A DNA stretch of 64,000 nt from Lepidonotus clava. Its lineage: Eukaryota > Annelida > Polychaeta > Phyllodocida > Polynoidae. The notes beneath the pieces were generated by a model, which saw only the letters and a program-made list of their open reading frames with translations, was not told the origin of the DNA and searched no databases. The stretch is taken from the NCBI GenBank assembly GCA_936440205.1, contig OW387140.1, positions 31,431,659 to 31,495,658 on the forward strand. The letters are read 5' to 3'. Below are positions 34,001 to 47,054 of the stretch, in pieces. The stretch's first letter is position 1, and each line of letters begins with the position of its first letter. The translations under genes and the position numbers were made by a program.

Positions 34001-37000
34001 TCCGCACGGTAAAAAACGAGACAAAAAGCAGAACACAGTCTCAGTCGGGAAACTCTGATGCCTTAATTAACAGTCAGGGGCAGGCCTGTCAGACGGGATA
34101 CTGAATAGACGACAGACATAAAGATTTTATAGATCAAAGTGCATGATGGAGAACTAGGTCTAGACATATTCAGAGGCACAAAAGAGCATAGCCTACAAAA
34201 ATACACAGCAACACCTCTAAATGTAGTGATTCTCAGAACTAAACCTTGTTCACATCTTTATGTCTCTGATTGGCTTTTCAATCATTCCGGTCACAATCTG
34301 GGGTTAGCCAAAAGGAGACCACTGATTCCGATAAGACAATATTGCCAATAGCAATAACACCGAAAGCAACTCTGGTCATATCAGCCAATCAGCAGGCCTT
34401 GTAAGGTTTGGAAAGGAACACTAGACACAGTCCCGTCACGTATAAGCAATAGACTTATTGGAGCAACATTCTGTATCTTATTGCTCGTATATCTTTCCTA
34501 TACAATATTCAATTTTCTGTAAATGATGGATAATCTACCTCGGGAGTTTTTGTATTCCCTAAACAACAATAGTGTTTCGTACTCAGTATTCGATGCAAGC
34601 GCAGAAATGATTCTTCATTAAAACATCCCCATGGCATTATAGCCATCATGCTCATAGTTATATAATTTATATGAAATGGAGGACAGCGAACCTGTAGTGA
34701 ACATTGCCGATTCAACAGGAAACAATGTTAATTTCTAGGCTGGCAAGACCTTGCATTTGCACAACAACAAACGTTATCATGCATCCCTCTATAATAATTT
34801 GAGCACGGGTGGATGTTTTGTTAATTTGCCAAGTGTCACGATGAGACAGAACCCATTAGCGTTCCCACAGAAATTTGAAGGAATTTAAAAAAGGACAACC
34901 CTGAGAGAAATTACAGCATGGAGATAACTTATCAAGTATTGTCTATCTAATTTATAGTGGTCTTCCACATGAGACTAGTGATAATAATAATTTATTGGTT
35001 ATCCTGCAAATTATACTGAGGACATCTTCTAATGATTAGGTTCTCTAAAATATTATGAGATACACAATTGGAGGTGAACAATAACTCAGTTACTGTATTA
35101 CTGCAGATAAAGGATGCGTATGTAGAATATATGCAGCAAGATATCCAATAGATGAAGGAATGCCATGTCAGTATATTATTAATACAGTTTATATTCTAGC
35201 TCCATTATTGATTCTTCTACAGTCATTATAGTGAGTTACCATGAAAATGTCCCCGTCGATTGGTGCATGATGACTGTATGAGTGACCTATGTCATTATAT
35301 AATAATAGTAATACACTAGTACTGTATACCACTATTGAAATCAAAATTATGATATTACAAACACTATAAACTGGGGAGCTGCTCCATGAATGAGTTAGTC
35401 CCTATAGCATTATGGTTACCATTTCTGTCATTCCAGTTTTGCAAAGGATATTCGGTAACTAACGGTTTCCTCGATGCCTAACAATAGAAACTATCTTCCT
35501 CCGTTCACCTTTGAAACGTGATCATTATGTGCCGTTTTATCTATATTCACCATCAGTTGTGTTTGCTTGTATTTTTCCTAAAACAAAATGTATATAATTA
35601 TATGCTGCCTACATTCGACCAACATTGATTATACTGATATCTTTATGATGTAAATCAATTCTTGTTTTAGTTCATTGAAAAGAAGATGGGCACATGGTGC
35701 ATTAAATTCACATCACCTTCAACTGTAGGGAGTAAACTATTGCATTTCTGCTATTAGGACATGGAGCTTTCATAATGTTCCTCTCCCGTGGGAACGTCCA
35801 GATGTTCATGGTGCCTATGGATTATGTCCTAAGGGGTGTGACATTATGTAAAGCCTGGTGAGGACATTATTGCCCCGACCTCGCTGTCAACTAGGACAAG
35901 CTTATCCTTTTAATTCAAAGTACACATTTTGTACCTTTTCATAAAGGTTCATCGTTCAATTTTGCAGCAAATTGTCCTTGATGGCGCCAGAATAATAATT
36001 ATTTTTTCTTTGGCGTTCTGGAACATTAATTTGGTTATCGCTTCCATCAACAGCTGATCAATACGCTAGATAAATTACCTATTTTTAGTCTCTTTTCGTA
36101 TGGATATATTTTTATGAAAATCTTCTCTTCTGTTTGGCTTGTGTTACTTGTGAGCAATCTTTATAAACGAAGAAGACTGCGTTCCAATTACTTCAGACCT
36201 AACTTAAGATCTTAACACCCACCTAAAACAAATAACACTTTGCTTTATATGAAAGTCAGTTCTGCGTGCAGGTTATAACACACACAGTAAACTGAGACTT
36301 CACTCCCACAAACTGCCTTCACCTTTCACCTTTCCCTCTAGTAAATGTACCGCTGACCCTTTCACGGGAAAAATCGATATACCTCAATGAATATTTTTCC
36401 GCATTGCATGCTCTCCAGGCTACTCTAAATCGATCGCAATCGAATAAATCGATTCCGTGTGTGAATTCAGTCCTTATTTAAAAAATAACCGACCGAAAAC
36501 AAGGTAAGGGTCCATGAAAAAAGCTGCAGGTAGTCCATTTTATTGGTAGGTGTATATATAATCTTGATATTGTTGTTGGTTATTTAGGTGCATTTCACAG
36601 CATTTAATGTATTTTCAACTGTAGTTTGATGTGTTTATTGGTGTTATTTCGGGACATTCCGGATATTCTTTCACCGATCGATTTCCCGATTGGTTCTATA
36701 AAATAAAACAATGGATATCATTCACCAAGTGGGGTCATAATTTTAATGGTACCAGTCGTTTCAGGCGGAGCCGTGCTGCGACCTAAATATAGCCGAGCTC
36801 AGTGCTGAGGCAACCACTCTGAGGTTTTAGGCTTTTTATCCCTTGATCCCTTTTCCGCACCGGCAATAAAAGGTTATTTTCGATTTTGACTCGAGGCTAG
36901 ATTCCGATAACTAGCCTAATGTTGTTAGACACGAGGGGAATAACTTAGACAGATACATTTAGAAACAAGCTTTCCACATAATAAAGATGAAGCACAAATC

Positions 37001-39470
37001 CTCTGTCGGATTTTTTTAAGGCGAGGAAATCTTGGAGAAATCACGACCGGCTTTGACGGTTTTTGCCCACTTGGGATTATTAATAAGTGGTAGCTCATAG
37101 TGAATGACATTTAGCACGCATATCCGGCGTACACTTTTAATTATGTGGCAGCTTAGTGAGGTACGCTTCTTTATGGCGGAAATGAGGTAGGAGGTAGGAG
37201 GAAGCCAGGCGTCCCTAGGGTCAAAATACGAGCTCTATACCCTAGAGGATCTACCATAAAAATTCGCGTTTTCCATATTTTCGCTTAATTCGTGTATGGT
37301 TAAATATCCGAAAAAAAATATGAAGATAGTGAAAGCATACATCAAGAACAGGATCTAGATCGTTGGAATGCGACTTACAATCCACTCGAATTTGTGATTT
37401 TCTGGGGATCAAATCCGCGAAAGTCTAAACATGCGAAAATATCCGCGCTCACAGTATACAATAAAAAGGATGGCGCCTTTGCATACAAGAGTGAAGTTAC
37501 CGACTGCTCGGACAATTGTTAACTTGATATTGAAGTGGAAGATACACAAATAGTAAACTACGACTTGATTCAAAATTATTTCCATCTGAATAACAAGATA
37601 AATTATCATTGTTTTTCCAGCATCAGCTAGGCTTACCCACACGTCCATCGACTTGAATTATCAATTTACTGTCATACTATCAGGTTTCAGTTTATTATCC
37701 AGTCAGGTGTTATGTTTCTCTCACCCTAAACTTTGTATACTTTTTTTTTACTAGAATCAATCAGGAGTTTGATTGAACGATGTTACAACCATTGCCCTCT
37801 CTTATGTGACCATTTAAATTCATATCACAGTTTCAATTTCATACTACACTGTCTCCTCCCCAAAAACCACCATATTCCTGCAAACGCATTGCGTGCACAT
37901 AAACATTCATTTTTCCCAGTCTTTAAAACGATGCGATTCAGATACAGCTACTGATAATGCAGTTGTAAGAAAAAGCATCAAGCGTTGCCCCTAGGTTTAG
38001 TAGGATTTGACTTATATCTAAGGAATTACTCCACCAAGTAACAGAAAAATGGTGGTTATGTCCAACTACCTGCTGCATCAGGTCAGCGACGAAAATTCAC
38101 ATTCTCTGGTGTAAAGCTAGCTCAGACAACCTAAAATAAGTAGGTTTGAGACATCAGGTTTCGCAGAAAACAAGTACGCAGTACATACAAGTCTTACAAA
38201 AACAATCTAGATATAGCAGCAAATGTAAATCCCAGCTTATAGTATCCCTAATGCTTTATATTTTACATGACTACATAATAAAGAATCACGGAGCCTTGTC
38301 TCAAGTATGTTTGTCTAGTACCCCAGGAAGAATAATGAATACTAATAAAATTATATATTCTTCATCGTTAAAGATATTTATGATCGCAGTGTCTTTCAGG
38401 CCTATTGTCCCATGCTGCATGTACAAAATAATATGTATTATCTAAAATGTACTTGACAGTTACACGACCATGATACATACACACAGAAATATGGGTTACA
38501 ATTTCAATGTAAGAATACTGTATCGAATATGCCAGTACTTTCTCATTCATAAAAGAGAGAATTCATACCCTTAGATGTTGTACGTTTCAGAAGAGAAAAC
38601 TTGTCCTGCCTCTTGGCAAAATATTGCTTAAATCCATGTAGCTCAAAGCAGTGGATATGTTATCGGCTTTGCGGATTGTTTAGATAATCCATTACATCTA
38701 CTATGACAGTGATCCATCCAATGATCCCACATTCGATCAATATACAACGGCAACAACATATATTATAATTATCGTTTATATTGCTCCTACCCCTCAATGG
38801 TATTACTTACGGACTAGAACTGTTCAACAAATAAGGAAAAGTTATTGCTAAAGGTGAACAGGTGAAGGCTTATCCTCAGTTTCTGATTTTCATCATCATT
38901 TGATTCATCTATTGATAAGGAATGTGGAGGCGGAACGTTTGGCTTTGAATTCATGATTCATTAAATGCTCATTTGTCTTTCGAAATATTCTGCTTCTAGT
39001 GGAGCCTTCCAAAACACGCACGTCGGCAAAAAAATGAACAAAATCCAGGCAATTCTCACAAAACCCGCACAAATGAGACAGTTTTGGCAACAACCTTGGA
39101 GGAACATCAAATGATGAGTTTTTCGGTTCTGGGTCAGGAAGAACACTGATGGAAATAATGCAGCTGTTGTCTGAAAAAGGTCACCATTTCAATAGTAGGC
39201 TTGTCAAATCTAGGTACTTTGGGAAAAGATGCTGAGTCTGGTCTGCTGGTGAATACCAGGCCGCGGAAAGATTGCGGAAATCAGCCGGCCCAGCTCTGCG
39301 GTTTGAGCAGCTCGCAACTGCTCGGACCGACTCATAGTTGCTCCTACTTAATTATATTTATCCAACAAGGTCGTTGAACACATGCAACATAAAAAAGTGT
39401 TTGGCTTAACTGTCATTGGAGGTACTTCATTGTGAATTTAAAGGCTGATGATATTGTCGCACAGCCAGTC
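31012..39470. other. Intergenic region with one promoter or insulator-like patch, no gene seen
   Basis: Contains the 33.66-33.85 kb GC-rich patch (listed separately), TAGGCCTA at 33653, GAGCTGCTC at 35376, a Su(H)-type CGTGGGAA at 35787-35794, four ATCGAT sites at 36373-36682, an element-like block with inverted gcgaaaatatccgcg/attttcgc phrases (37256-37445), and GAGCAGCTC at 39305. Open frames here (up to 99 aa) have no recognisable content. Confidence 0.55.
33660..33850. promoter_or_regulatory. CpG-rich patch with NRF1-, YY1- and CTCF-like sites
   Basis: Three NRF1-type sites (acatgcgcga at 33711, gcatgcgcag at 33745, ctgcgcaggcgcc near 33809), two YY1-type cores (caatggccgc at 33671, agatggcgtc at 33731), and a CTCF-type core (reverse strand CCACCAGAGGGCTC, about 33774-33787) matching 13 of 14 positions of the consensus core. 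This set is typical of housekeeping promoters or boundary elements. No convincing coding exon follows on either strand. Confidence 0.45.
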
Positions 39471-39472
39471 TT

Positions 39473-39688
39473 AAGCCTATATTCCGCATGCCGATTTTGC
39501 TTACGATTTTAAAAATAGGCATGGGAACTAAAGGCTTATCATAGACATGTTTTTATGTCTCAGAAAGGTTATATCATTCTATTTCAAATTGTATATGGTA
39601 AATATGATTCCATGTTATATTCTTGACGAAAATCAAACAAAATACAAAATCACCAGCATCAAAATCGGCCAATGGAATATAGGCTTGA
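39473..39688. mobile_element. Non-autonomous TIR element, copy D (best preserved)
   Basis: The left end AAGCCTATATTCCGCATGCC (then gatttt) and the right end TCGGCCAATGGAATATAGGC (then tt) are inverse copies over about 26 bases. The left flank is TTAA (39471-39474). The 215-bp body is non-coding. Confidence 0.75.
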
Positions 39689-42230
39689 TTTAGCCGAGAA
39701 CAGTGGTTTGGGCCTGAGGTTGGCGTGACAGGGTTGGAGCCATAATGGCCCACCGGTGAGCAGAATGAGCTATTAATGAGCGACTCACTGGAGGCGCCTC
39801 CTGGTTCAGGTAGCAACGCGGCTGGCAGAAGGGATGCATGGCTCCAGCGTAGTATCCCCACAACAACGCACTACCTGTATCATACCCTGGACACAATTAT
39901 CACCGGCCGTGGTTTGAAATGATGATTGGCAGAGACAGGGATCGTAGCAACATAGAATCTAAATTGACACTTAGTTTCCGTGTTCCCCAGATTGAAAGCA
40001 CACAGGGAAGACCTTTTTCTGGCCAGTCTTAAAATCGACATTGAAAAATAAGGTATAACTTAGATCCGGATTCATTCGAGGTGTATAGAAAAATGACGAC
40101 CAGTTTGTACTAGCATTAACATTTTGGAATTGGAACTTAGAGTTGGTAGCCTTTAATATATAATTGTGCTTACCGGGATGTGTCTGACATATTTGTCACT
40201 GAAATTCATTTTTAAATACATTTTAATAAAATGAACATGTATGAGATGACATATGCCATCCTATATTCATTTACACGCCTTATATTAATAATTATGCACA
40301 CCTGTGGCTTCCTCAGCCCTGTCTGCCTGCCCCCTCCTCTCCCATACTGACACCTCCTTCCTGTCCTAATATCATAGGCAATAAGGACATAGGTAGGTCT
40401 GTCGAGGCGGTTACCTATCCTTACCTAACCTTCACATGTCCTTATCTCACTAGGCTGTCGCCTCATTACCTCAGGCCTACCACCCATAGGCCTAACGTCA
40501 TAACGTCATCAGGGCCGGGGCTACCCCTGCGGCGCCTATTCCCCTCCCCCAGGTCAGTTACATCCTCCTGTGTACCTATGCAGCTCTCCTGGGTGGGCCC
40601 GGAGGAGGGAGAATTGGCCTCTGCTCGTTACCGGTGGCAGTTAGAGCTGTGAGATCGAATTAATAAGTCACAAGCGACGAAATGGCAGCCGAGTGGGGTG
40701 TTAATAAGATTCATGAGCGTTGATTATGTCCTAGACTGATTGCAGGCAATAGGCCAATTTTCAGAGCTCCGACCCGTGGTTGTCTGTAGGGATACTCCGT
40801 GGTTATATGAGCATGGGTCTAACTTCTAAGCACGAATGGCAGTTTCTAGGCAAATTGGCGGTTATGTGTAGGTCGAAGTACCTAATCATGCATCTGACAT
40901 ATCTGACATTTTGAACTTTATTATTGAGAAAAACAATCATTTCCCCATACTACTATACATTTGCAAAGACATGTTCTTAGGTGCCTGAGATACATGTTTA
41001 GTTCATTATATCGTTCTAGCCAGGTTTAACCAGGCAAATGAGGAATATCACATAACGAATATTTGAACCGTTCAATACAGAATACCTAATACATAATGTG
41101 ATCATTAAGGTCTATTGGAATGTATATTCAACCAAAACTATGGGGGATTTCCATTGCATTGTGATTGTTGAATACTTGTCACACCAAGTCTTACCATTAA
41201 GATAAGTTTATGCATATTAATACTTACATAATACTTACATGATTTTCATTTGCTAATCTATCAATTTATAATTATATGATATGAAATTATCCGATTTCAT
41301 GTTGAACAATCCAATAAAACCACCAATCTTGATTTACTGCAAGATTCTACTTCATTTACTGCAACGGAAAGCTATAGAAACATGAACTCACCGTCATTGA
41401 TTTAAGCGCTGCTTCAAGGAGAAACACAGGACCGATCGAGTTTTTCTTTCAAGCCTGGTTTGTTTGCACAAGAGCTTCCCGCGCTCAGGGAAAGTGAGAC
41501 CATTGTCTCCTAAAGTGACTGCCAATGTGGTGTGGCCGACGCACCGGAATTAGCGCCTGGTGCAAATGTACCACTACGCATACTACTTATTGGCTTTACT
41601 CCGAGGCGGCTGCTTTTAGATGTGACAAACACCCTGTTCTCACCCCTCAGGCACTTGGCAGAACATCATTTAGCTTTACAATACCCAATTGTTTCTGGCT
41701 CTGCCAGTAATTATTTTGTTTTGCCCAGGGGGATATGGCGCCGGTTTTGTGATGACAGGTTTTGTTGACAGACATCGGTACTGATTTACTAGCTTCTGTT
41801 GCGGGTTGTGGTTTTGAGATAATGGAGAATTATTGGGTTGAGATTAATTTAGATTGTGCAGAATTATTTGGGTGTTCATCCTCCTCGAATTACCGGAATT
41901 CAGGTTATGTAACTCTGGAAACACAGACTAACGATGTGTAACTTTCCTTTAGTAAGGGCGCCAGGGTTAGGTGCCTGAATCACGGTCAGCCGATGATTCA
42001 ATACAATTACGTGTATCAATTAAACTAATTGATGCGTATTACATCATAACACCGATGCTTGAACGATTCGTTCTGTCTGCCCTTCGAATAAGTGGGCGTT
42101 TTTTGGATCCAAAATTAAACCCCACTCATTGGTTTAGTTAAGAACATGACGCCTGCGGATTACCAATCGACCTTGCCTCTCTCTGAATTGCTACTCACGC
42201 AGATATCAATCGAAGCTTTTGAGTGTGTAC
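39689..42230. other. Intergenic region, no gene seen
   Basis: A GC-richer block at 40290-40640 includes TAGGCCTA (40487) and a doubled AACGTCAT (about 40493-40507). A second block at 41500-41760 has Sox- and homeodomain-like sites. No coding evidence. Confidence 0.5.
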
Positions 42231-42238
42231 TATAAAAG
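42231..42238 (+). promoter_or_regulatory. TATA box candidate
   Basis: A textbook TATAAAAG at 42231-42238 would place a start near 42260, shortly before a GC-rich, G4-prone region and the small open frame below. No initiator match is strong. Confidence 0.25.
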
Positions 42239-42280
42239 CCTGGAGGTTATATTGAGCTTCAAATACAAGCAGAGAAACGC

Positions 42281-43100
42281 GTGGGTGGGAGGAGAAGGAG
42301 GGGAGGGGTGGGGGAAGGGATGGTACCCGTCGGGCTGACCTACGCCATCGTGTCCTTGGCGGCGGCACAGCCCGCAACGAGGGTACCAGCAGCCGAATCA
42401 CATGACCAGTGGCGCATTAACATCTCCCCCTGCCAGCGGCGCCCCACCACCACCTCCACCTCCCCACCCTCCGCCCCTTTGAACTACTTTGTAGCTTGCA
42501 CAAGAATACCATCCACTGACCTCTGCTTAGAACCGGCTCTAGATTTAGCCGACGACGTTGGCGCCTTCAAAGCTTTTAAGGAGAGATGCATAGAATAAGC
42601 GTCGAATATAGAGAGGAAATCAATAGTAACTTGGTCGATATCATCACTGTGATGTTGGCGGGTCTGAAATCACTACGAGCTTGTAGTATAGGAAAAAAGG
42701 GGGAAGGGGTGTAGGATGAAGGGGTTGGTTTGCGTTGGAATGGGGGCGGAGTGGGTAGGAGAGTGTGGGGCCGTTGGGAGGTAGGGTAGGGTGAGTAGTG
42801 GAAGAATGTAGTTGGCGTCGATCAACCGTAATTGCGCTTACTTACCGTGGATAGTGCCGAGCGAATAGGTAGACTGGTGAACAACATTCCTCCAGCCCCT
42901 GTCTCCTACGTGCAGGAGGTGGCTTGCTGCTGCCTGCGCCTTGCCTTACTCCACGGTTTAGGCCTTGCCGGCAATGGCTTACACCAATGCCTCCTCCTCC
43001 GCCTGCTCCTCCTCCTGTGCCTCCCTCTCCCTCTTTTATCCTTCCTCTCCTGGCACTACTCTTCCAGTCGTTCCTCTCCCGATTCTCCGAATGGGAGCGA
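42281..43100. repeat. Strand-asymmetric low complexity: G-rich (42281-42330 and 42690-42800), then C/T-rich (42980-43080)
   Basis: 42286-42321 has at least four runs of three or more G separated by short spacers, a G-quadruplex pattern. 42694-42795 has many more G runs. 42985-43080 is CCTCC/CTCC-rich. Overlapping open frames in all three plus frames here are low-complexity artefacts. Confidence 0.7.
42323..42598 (+). CDS. Doubtful small open frame with a signal-peptide-like start (about 91 aa)
   Basis: Starting at the internal Met (42323) the frame begins MVPVGLTYAIVSLAAAQPAT, which resembles a secretory signal, and continues with a Thr/Ser/Pro stretch and four Cys, ending KERCIE. An upstream in-frame ATG at 42281 adds an Arg/Gly start (MGGRRRRGG) encoded by the G-rich tract. 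A TATAAAAG lies about 90 bases upstream. No homology recognised; it may well be a chance frame in GC-rich DNA. Confidence 0.15.
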   Translation, partial: VPVGLTYAIVSLAAAQPATRVPAAESHDQWRINISPCQRRPTTTSTSPPSAPLNYFVACTRIPSTDLCLEPALDLADDVGAFKAFKERCIE

Positions 43101-45130
43101 GTACCCTAAGGGTGCCGACTCTCCAGGGTAGAATCAGAAAACCAACTCTATCCTCCTCCAGTGGACAGTGGCCGTCGGAAGCTAAAGTCCAGGTATCCGC
43201 GCGCTGCCTCCACGGCCCCTCCAGTCCATATCTCCGGCAGGCCCAGCGCAAGGAGAGTTGAAAAATTTATGAAAATGGGGAGAAGACTGTGTGATGTGTA
43301 GTGTAGGGCCTCGGAGTGAGCCGGCGCACTGGCACGCCCGCCCCTGCCGGCCTAGCCAGTCCCACCCTAGACATGCTTGTGCCTCACGTCGTATTTATTG
43401 TTTATCAGATGTAGACAAAAACGGACGCATTGCCACTGTTATAGTATTGTAGGTTTGAAGCAGGGCAACAGAATTGCAGTTTGAAACCTATTTCACCGTA
43501 AAATATACATGTACAGGATGTGTACCCTGATACTGAACAGCTTGGCGTTTTACTATTTTGAGGAAAAAAACGCTTTTCATATTGATGTAATAGTTAGCTT
43601 TAAAAAAATACTGATTTTTAAATAGTCTTATCATTAAAAACTCCCCTTTCAATTATTCTGAATTTAAAAGATATTTATTGGAGGAGGTGCTCAAATCACA
43701 TAAATATCATATCATTCCCTGAGATCATGCAGCAAACGAGGTCCAAGTGCACTCCCTGGGGTAGTTGTTATTCTCCTCCATCACCACATCCGCTTAATGA
43801 ATACTAAATAGAACGACATGGAGCAGAAATTAGACCATCCATTGCAGACCAAGATGACATTTTAATCAGATTTGCCTAGTGCCACTTAAATTCCCTATGC
43901 ATATTTAAATGGGTAATATTCGAAGGGGCGGGTGGCAAGTCGAGGCTGGTGTTGATGGCAGAACTGCAGTCTCAGCCCCAGCAGCGGCAGCGGCAGACGC
44001 AGTCAGCCTCCCGCCGTAGGATCAATAGAGTGTCGGTCCGGAGCCGAGACGCCGCTCCAAAAACCAGCGTCCCCTCAGCGTCCGTTCGTTCGTTCCCACC
44101 ACCACTACGACCCCCTCCCGTTATACCCTATACCCCCCTCCCTCCCTCCTCCACGGTGTCCAGCCTAATCCCACTACCTAATCCACCCCCTCAGCTAATT
44201 CCATTCCTCCCTCCCACACCCCCTCCTCTGCTCTCCAGTCTTCATTTTGTTCAGCCTAAAAGCACAATCTCACCTAATTGCCCTCAACCTCTACTGCTCC
44301 CTTCACTCACTTGTTTTTCCAACAATACCCATCTTCCCCGCAAAACAGTGTCCAGCATAAAAACTTCACCTAATCCACACACTCAACTCATTTCATTCAT
44401 CCCTCCCCCGTCCTCCTTTTCCCCCCTACAATTTGAAGTCCTGCCTTTTCCCCATAGGACCTGTTCATTCCGTCCTTAATTTCCTCTCTTTCGCTCCATA
44501 ATCCTCTGCACTAATTTCCTCCTTAACTCATCGTCTTTCTATAAATAATTAAAAGAAATCATTTCTACCTCCTTTCCGAACATCCAAGTGTATATGTATT
44601 CTAATTTTCATATCCTTACCCGGATCTTATTACCTCAATATCCCTTCCCATATCCCTTCCTCACTTCCCTATAGACCTACGTTTCCTTACTGTTTTCCTT
44701 TTTCCCTCTGTTCTATTCTACCGTATATATATCTTCCCCCAAGGGCATTAAACACCTAAACAGACTTGTGACCTTTTGGCCTTGATATACTGCCCTCAGT
44801 GTGGATAGTTCAGAGAAGACTAAAGCTCTGCTGCTGACAGAAAGTAAAAAGCACGGCCCTAGACGACCTTCTCCTTCCTAACAAGCCACCACTTTGACTC
44901 CCATAACAGCTTCAGAGCTTCAGGTCAACCCATGTCTGGAAAACCGCTGCTGACTGCTGGCTCCTGCTACACTAGTATCCATATCAGAAAAATAAAGCTT
45001 GTCTTGTAACTGAATTGCAAAGCTAATAATTATTATATTCTCGCTTACACTGCTATCAGTATTAGTCTGGGTCATAGACCATAACACACTGGCAGCTAAA
45101 ATGTCAAAGAAGTTATCATTTTTTCCTACT
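43101..45130. other. Intergenic region with a pyrimidine-rich tract (44090-44490)
   Basis: A GC-rich patch ends near 43360. 43949-44045 has a Gln/Arg-rich frame (MAELQSQPQQRQRQTQSASR), followed by about 400 bases of C/T-rich DNA that keeps a 176-aa frame open. The frame has no domain, and its C-terminal two thirds is dictated by the tract, so I do not call a gene. Confidence 0.45.
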
Positions 45131-45815
45131 ACATTTTGTTATAATCATATCTTTCAAAGAACAACAAGCCTCACCTGAAGGATATACATTTCTACTTTAT
45201 GAAACAAGATGTTGCTGTGTAAATATATGTATGGAACATATTGAATAGCTGGTCTCCATGGAAATCAAATGAAAATTCAGCTTTTTTGAGATAAACATTA
45301 TGTTGGCCATATTTTCCTTAATAAGCAAAATAGAGACACAATTCTTATCTCAAATCAAGGCATTCATAGAGTTCTATAGTATGGGAGATTGAAATTGGTT
45401 GCCTTGGTTACCTGGTTGCCATGGTAATCAGAAATATCATAAAATTGACAATGAATGCTGTTTTCCTTTTGTATTTGTTAATATAGCTGTTGTTCTTTGA
45501 AAGACAACAGTGGTTGCTATGGTAACAGAAAAAGAAGGTAACCTAGAATTATGGTCCATTCTGAGGATATTATCAGTTACCATGGCAATCATGTAGTCAA
45601 GACAACCAATTTCATTTCATCGTCTGATAGAGTGTCAATTTGACACCTCACGGGTGTTTCTACCTTGCATATCAGGATAGATATGACCTAAAAAAGGCTA
45701 ATTCCAGCTAATTTTGTTGACGGTTGCCATGGAAACCAGCTTTACCTTCCACATCTGCAGACATTGGCTTTTTTGAAAGAGCAACCCTTGTACTACAAGG
45801 AACATAACAAAATGT
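45131..45815. mobile_element. Putative non-autonomous TIR element carrying six X-box-like palindromes
   Basis: ACATTTTGTTAT (45131-45142) is exactly inverted at 45804-45815. Nested inverted phrases ctttcaaagaacaacaa (45151) and ttgttctttgaaagacaaca (45490) lie inside. Six GTTGCCATGGTAAC-type palindromes fall at 45252-45265, 45398-45412, 45414-45428, 45513-45526, 45576-45589 and 45723-45736. No coding capacity. The alternative is a regulatory cluster of RFX sites. Confidence 0.5.
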
Positions 45816-46042
45816 ATATTATGAAAAATTGGTGACTTCTTTTGATTTTTAGGCCTTTTAGGTGCAGACCAAGTGTGTTGTGGTCTGTCATAACTGTTTG
45901 ATTATACATGTAATAACATTTTGCTATTGTGATTTTCCTTAAAGAGATGAACATGTATGATACCCATACGACTTCATTTGCCACGTTAGAAGTACATATT
46001 TTCACACACACTCATAGTATCATCTCTTGTGACAAAGATCTG

Positions 46043-46830
46043 AAGGCTACGATTTGAGTAGAACATTAAAAAGGAAAAATGTAATTGTCTTTGCGGGGAT
46101 TTGCTGAGGTTGGCTGTTGACAGGTCCCTCTGACTTTGATGGATGTGTCACATTCTGGTGTAGGAAGTATGAAGGCCCCTAAGGAGGATTGTATATCCTT
46201 GTTCACATTTATTCAATATGAAGATTCCAACATCTAAACCGTCACTGTCCTTATGCCCTGACAAAATCGGTTGAATAAATACAGCTCTTGTTGGCCCCTG
46301 GAGGGCAATAATGCTGACTATGCCTATGCCAATTTGAGTATAAATTATCATTATGTGTTTTCAACCTTCTCAGGGTCCTTAATATAGAATAATAGAAGTA
46401 CAAGTGTTTGCATACATTGACTAAAGCACAACAGAGCAATAACAATAATTACTGATTTTTGCCTTCTTGGTCTGTGCTACGTATATCATATTTAAACAGG
46501 CACTACAGTTCCTTCAGGAAGTGTTCAATAGACCTTGGATATTATGCCTCCATCTTCTGTAGAGGCAAGAGACATGGGTTATTGATGGTGATGGGTTTTT
46601 CTAATGAGATAAGACCTATGACTTGGTCTACCGGGGTCTACCACTGCTCTTATTAATCTGAACAGGAGTCTCCAGAGCAGGGAATCTTTTTGTGGTACGG
46701 GACAGAATAATATGCATACACGGCCGTTGCTAATTTGATATCCAAACAAGGAGATAGATGAAACACATCTGTTCATAATCTATGACCCTAGTACAAAACC
46801 GGTCCTGGAATCGATTGAAGAACCTTTGGA
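46043..46830. repeat. Diverged segmental duplication, copy 1
   Basis: 46043-46200 (atgtaattgtctttgcgggg ... ggttggctgttgacaggt ... agtatgaaggcc) and 46750-46800 (ttcataatctatgaccctag) recur in order at 47055-47205 and 47535-47565. The middle is diverged with indels. No coding frame shared. Confidence 0.6.
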
Positions 46831-47054
46831 TAAGCAAATTAAACTGGTGCATTATGTCGAACATTGCTGCTGTTGCTCCCTAATACCCACGTAAATATCA
46901 CAGAGTAAAGAGAATTTGAAATAATTGAGAGTGTCTGTTCTTTTTTTCCTTATTATTTCTTACCAGAATTATTTACGACCTTTGATGGAATATTTTACTG
47001 AAGGAAATTGCCCCTTCATCCTCTTTCTTGTCAAATCTGATGACAAAATACTGA

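Noticed and set aside
43949-44479. Plus-strand 176-aa Pro/Ser-rich frame
   Set aside because: Most of it is forced by a 400-base pyrimidine tract; no domain and no conserved motif.
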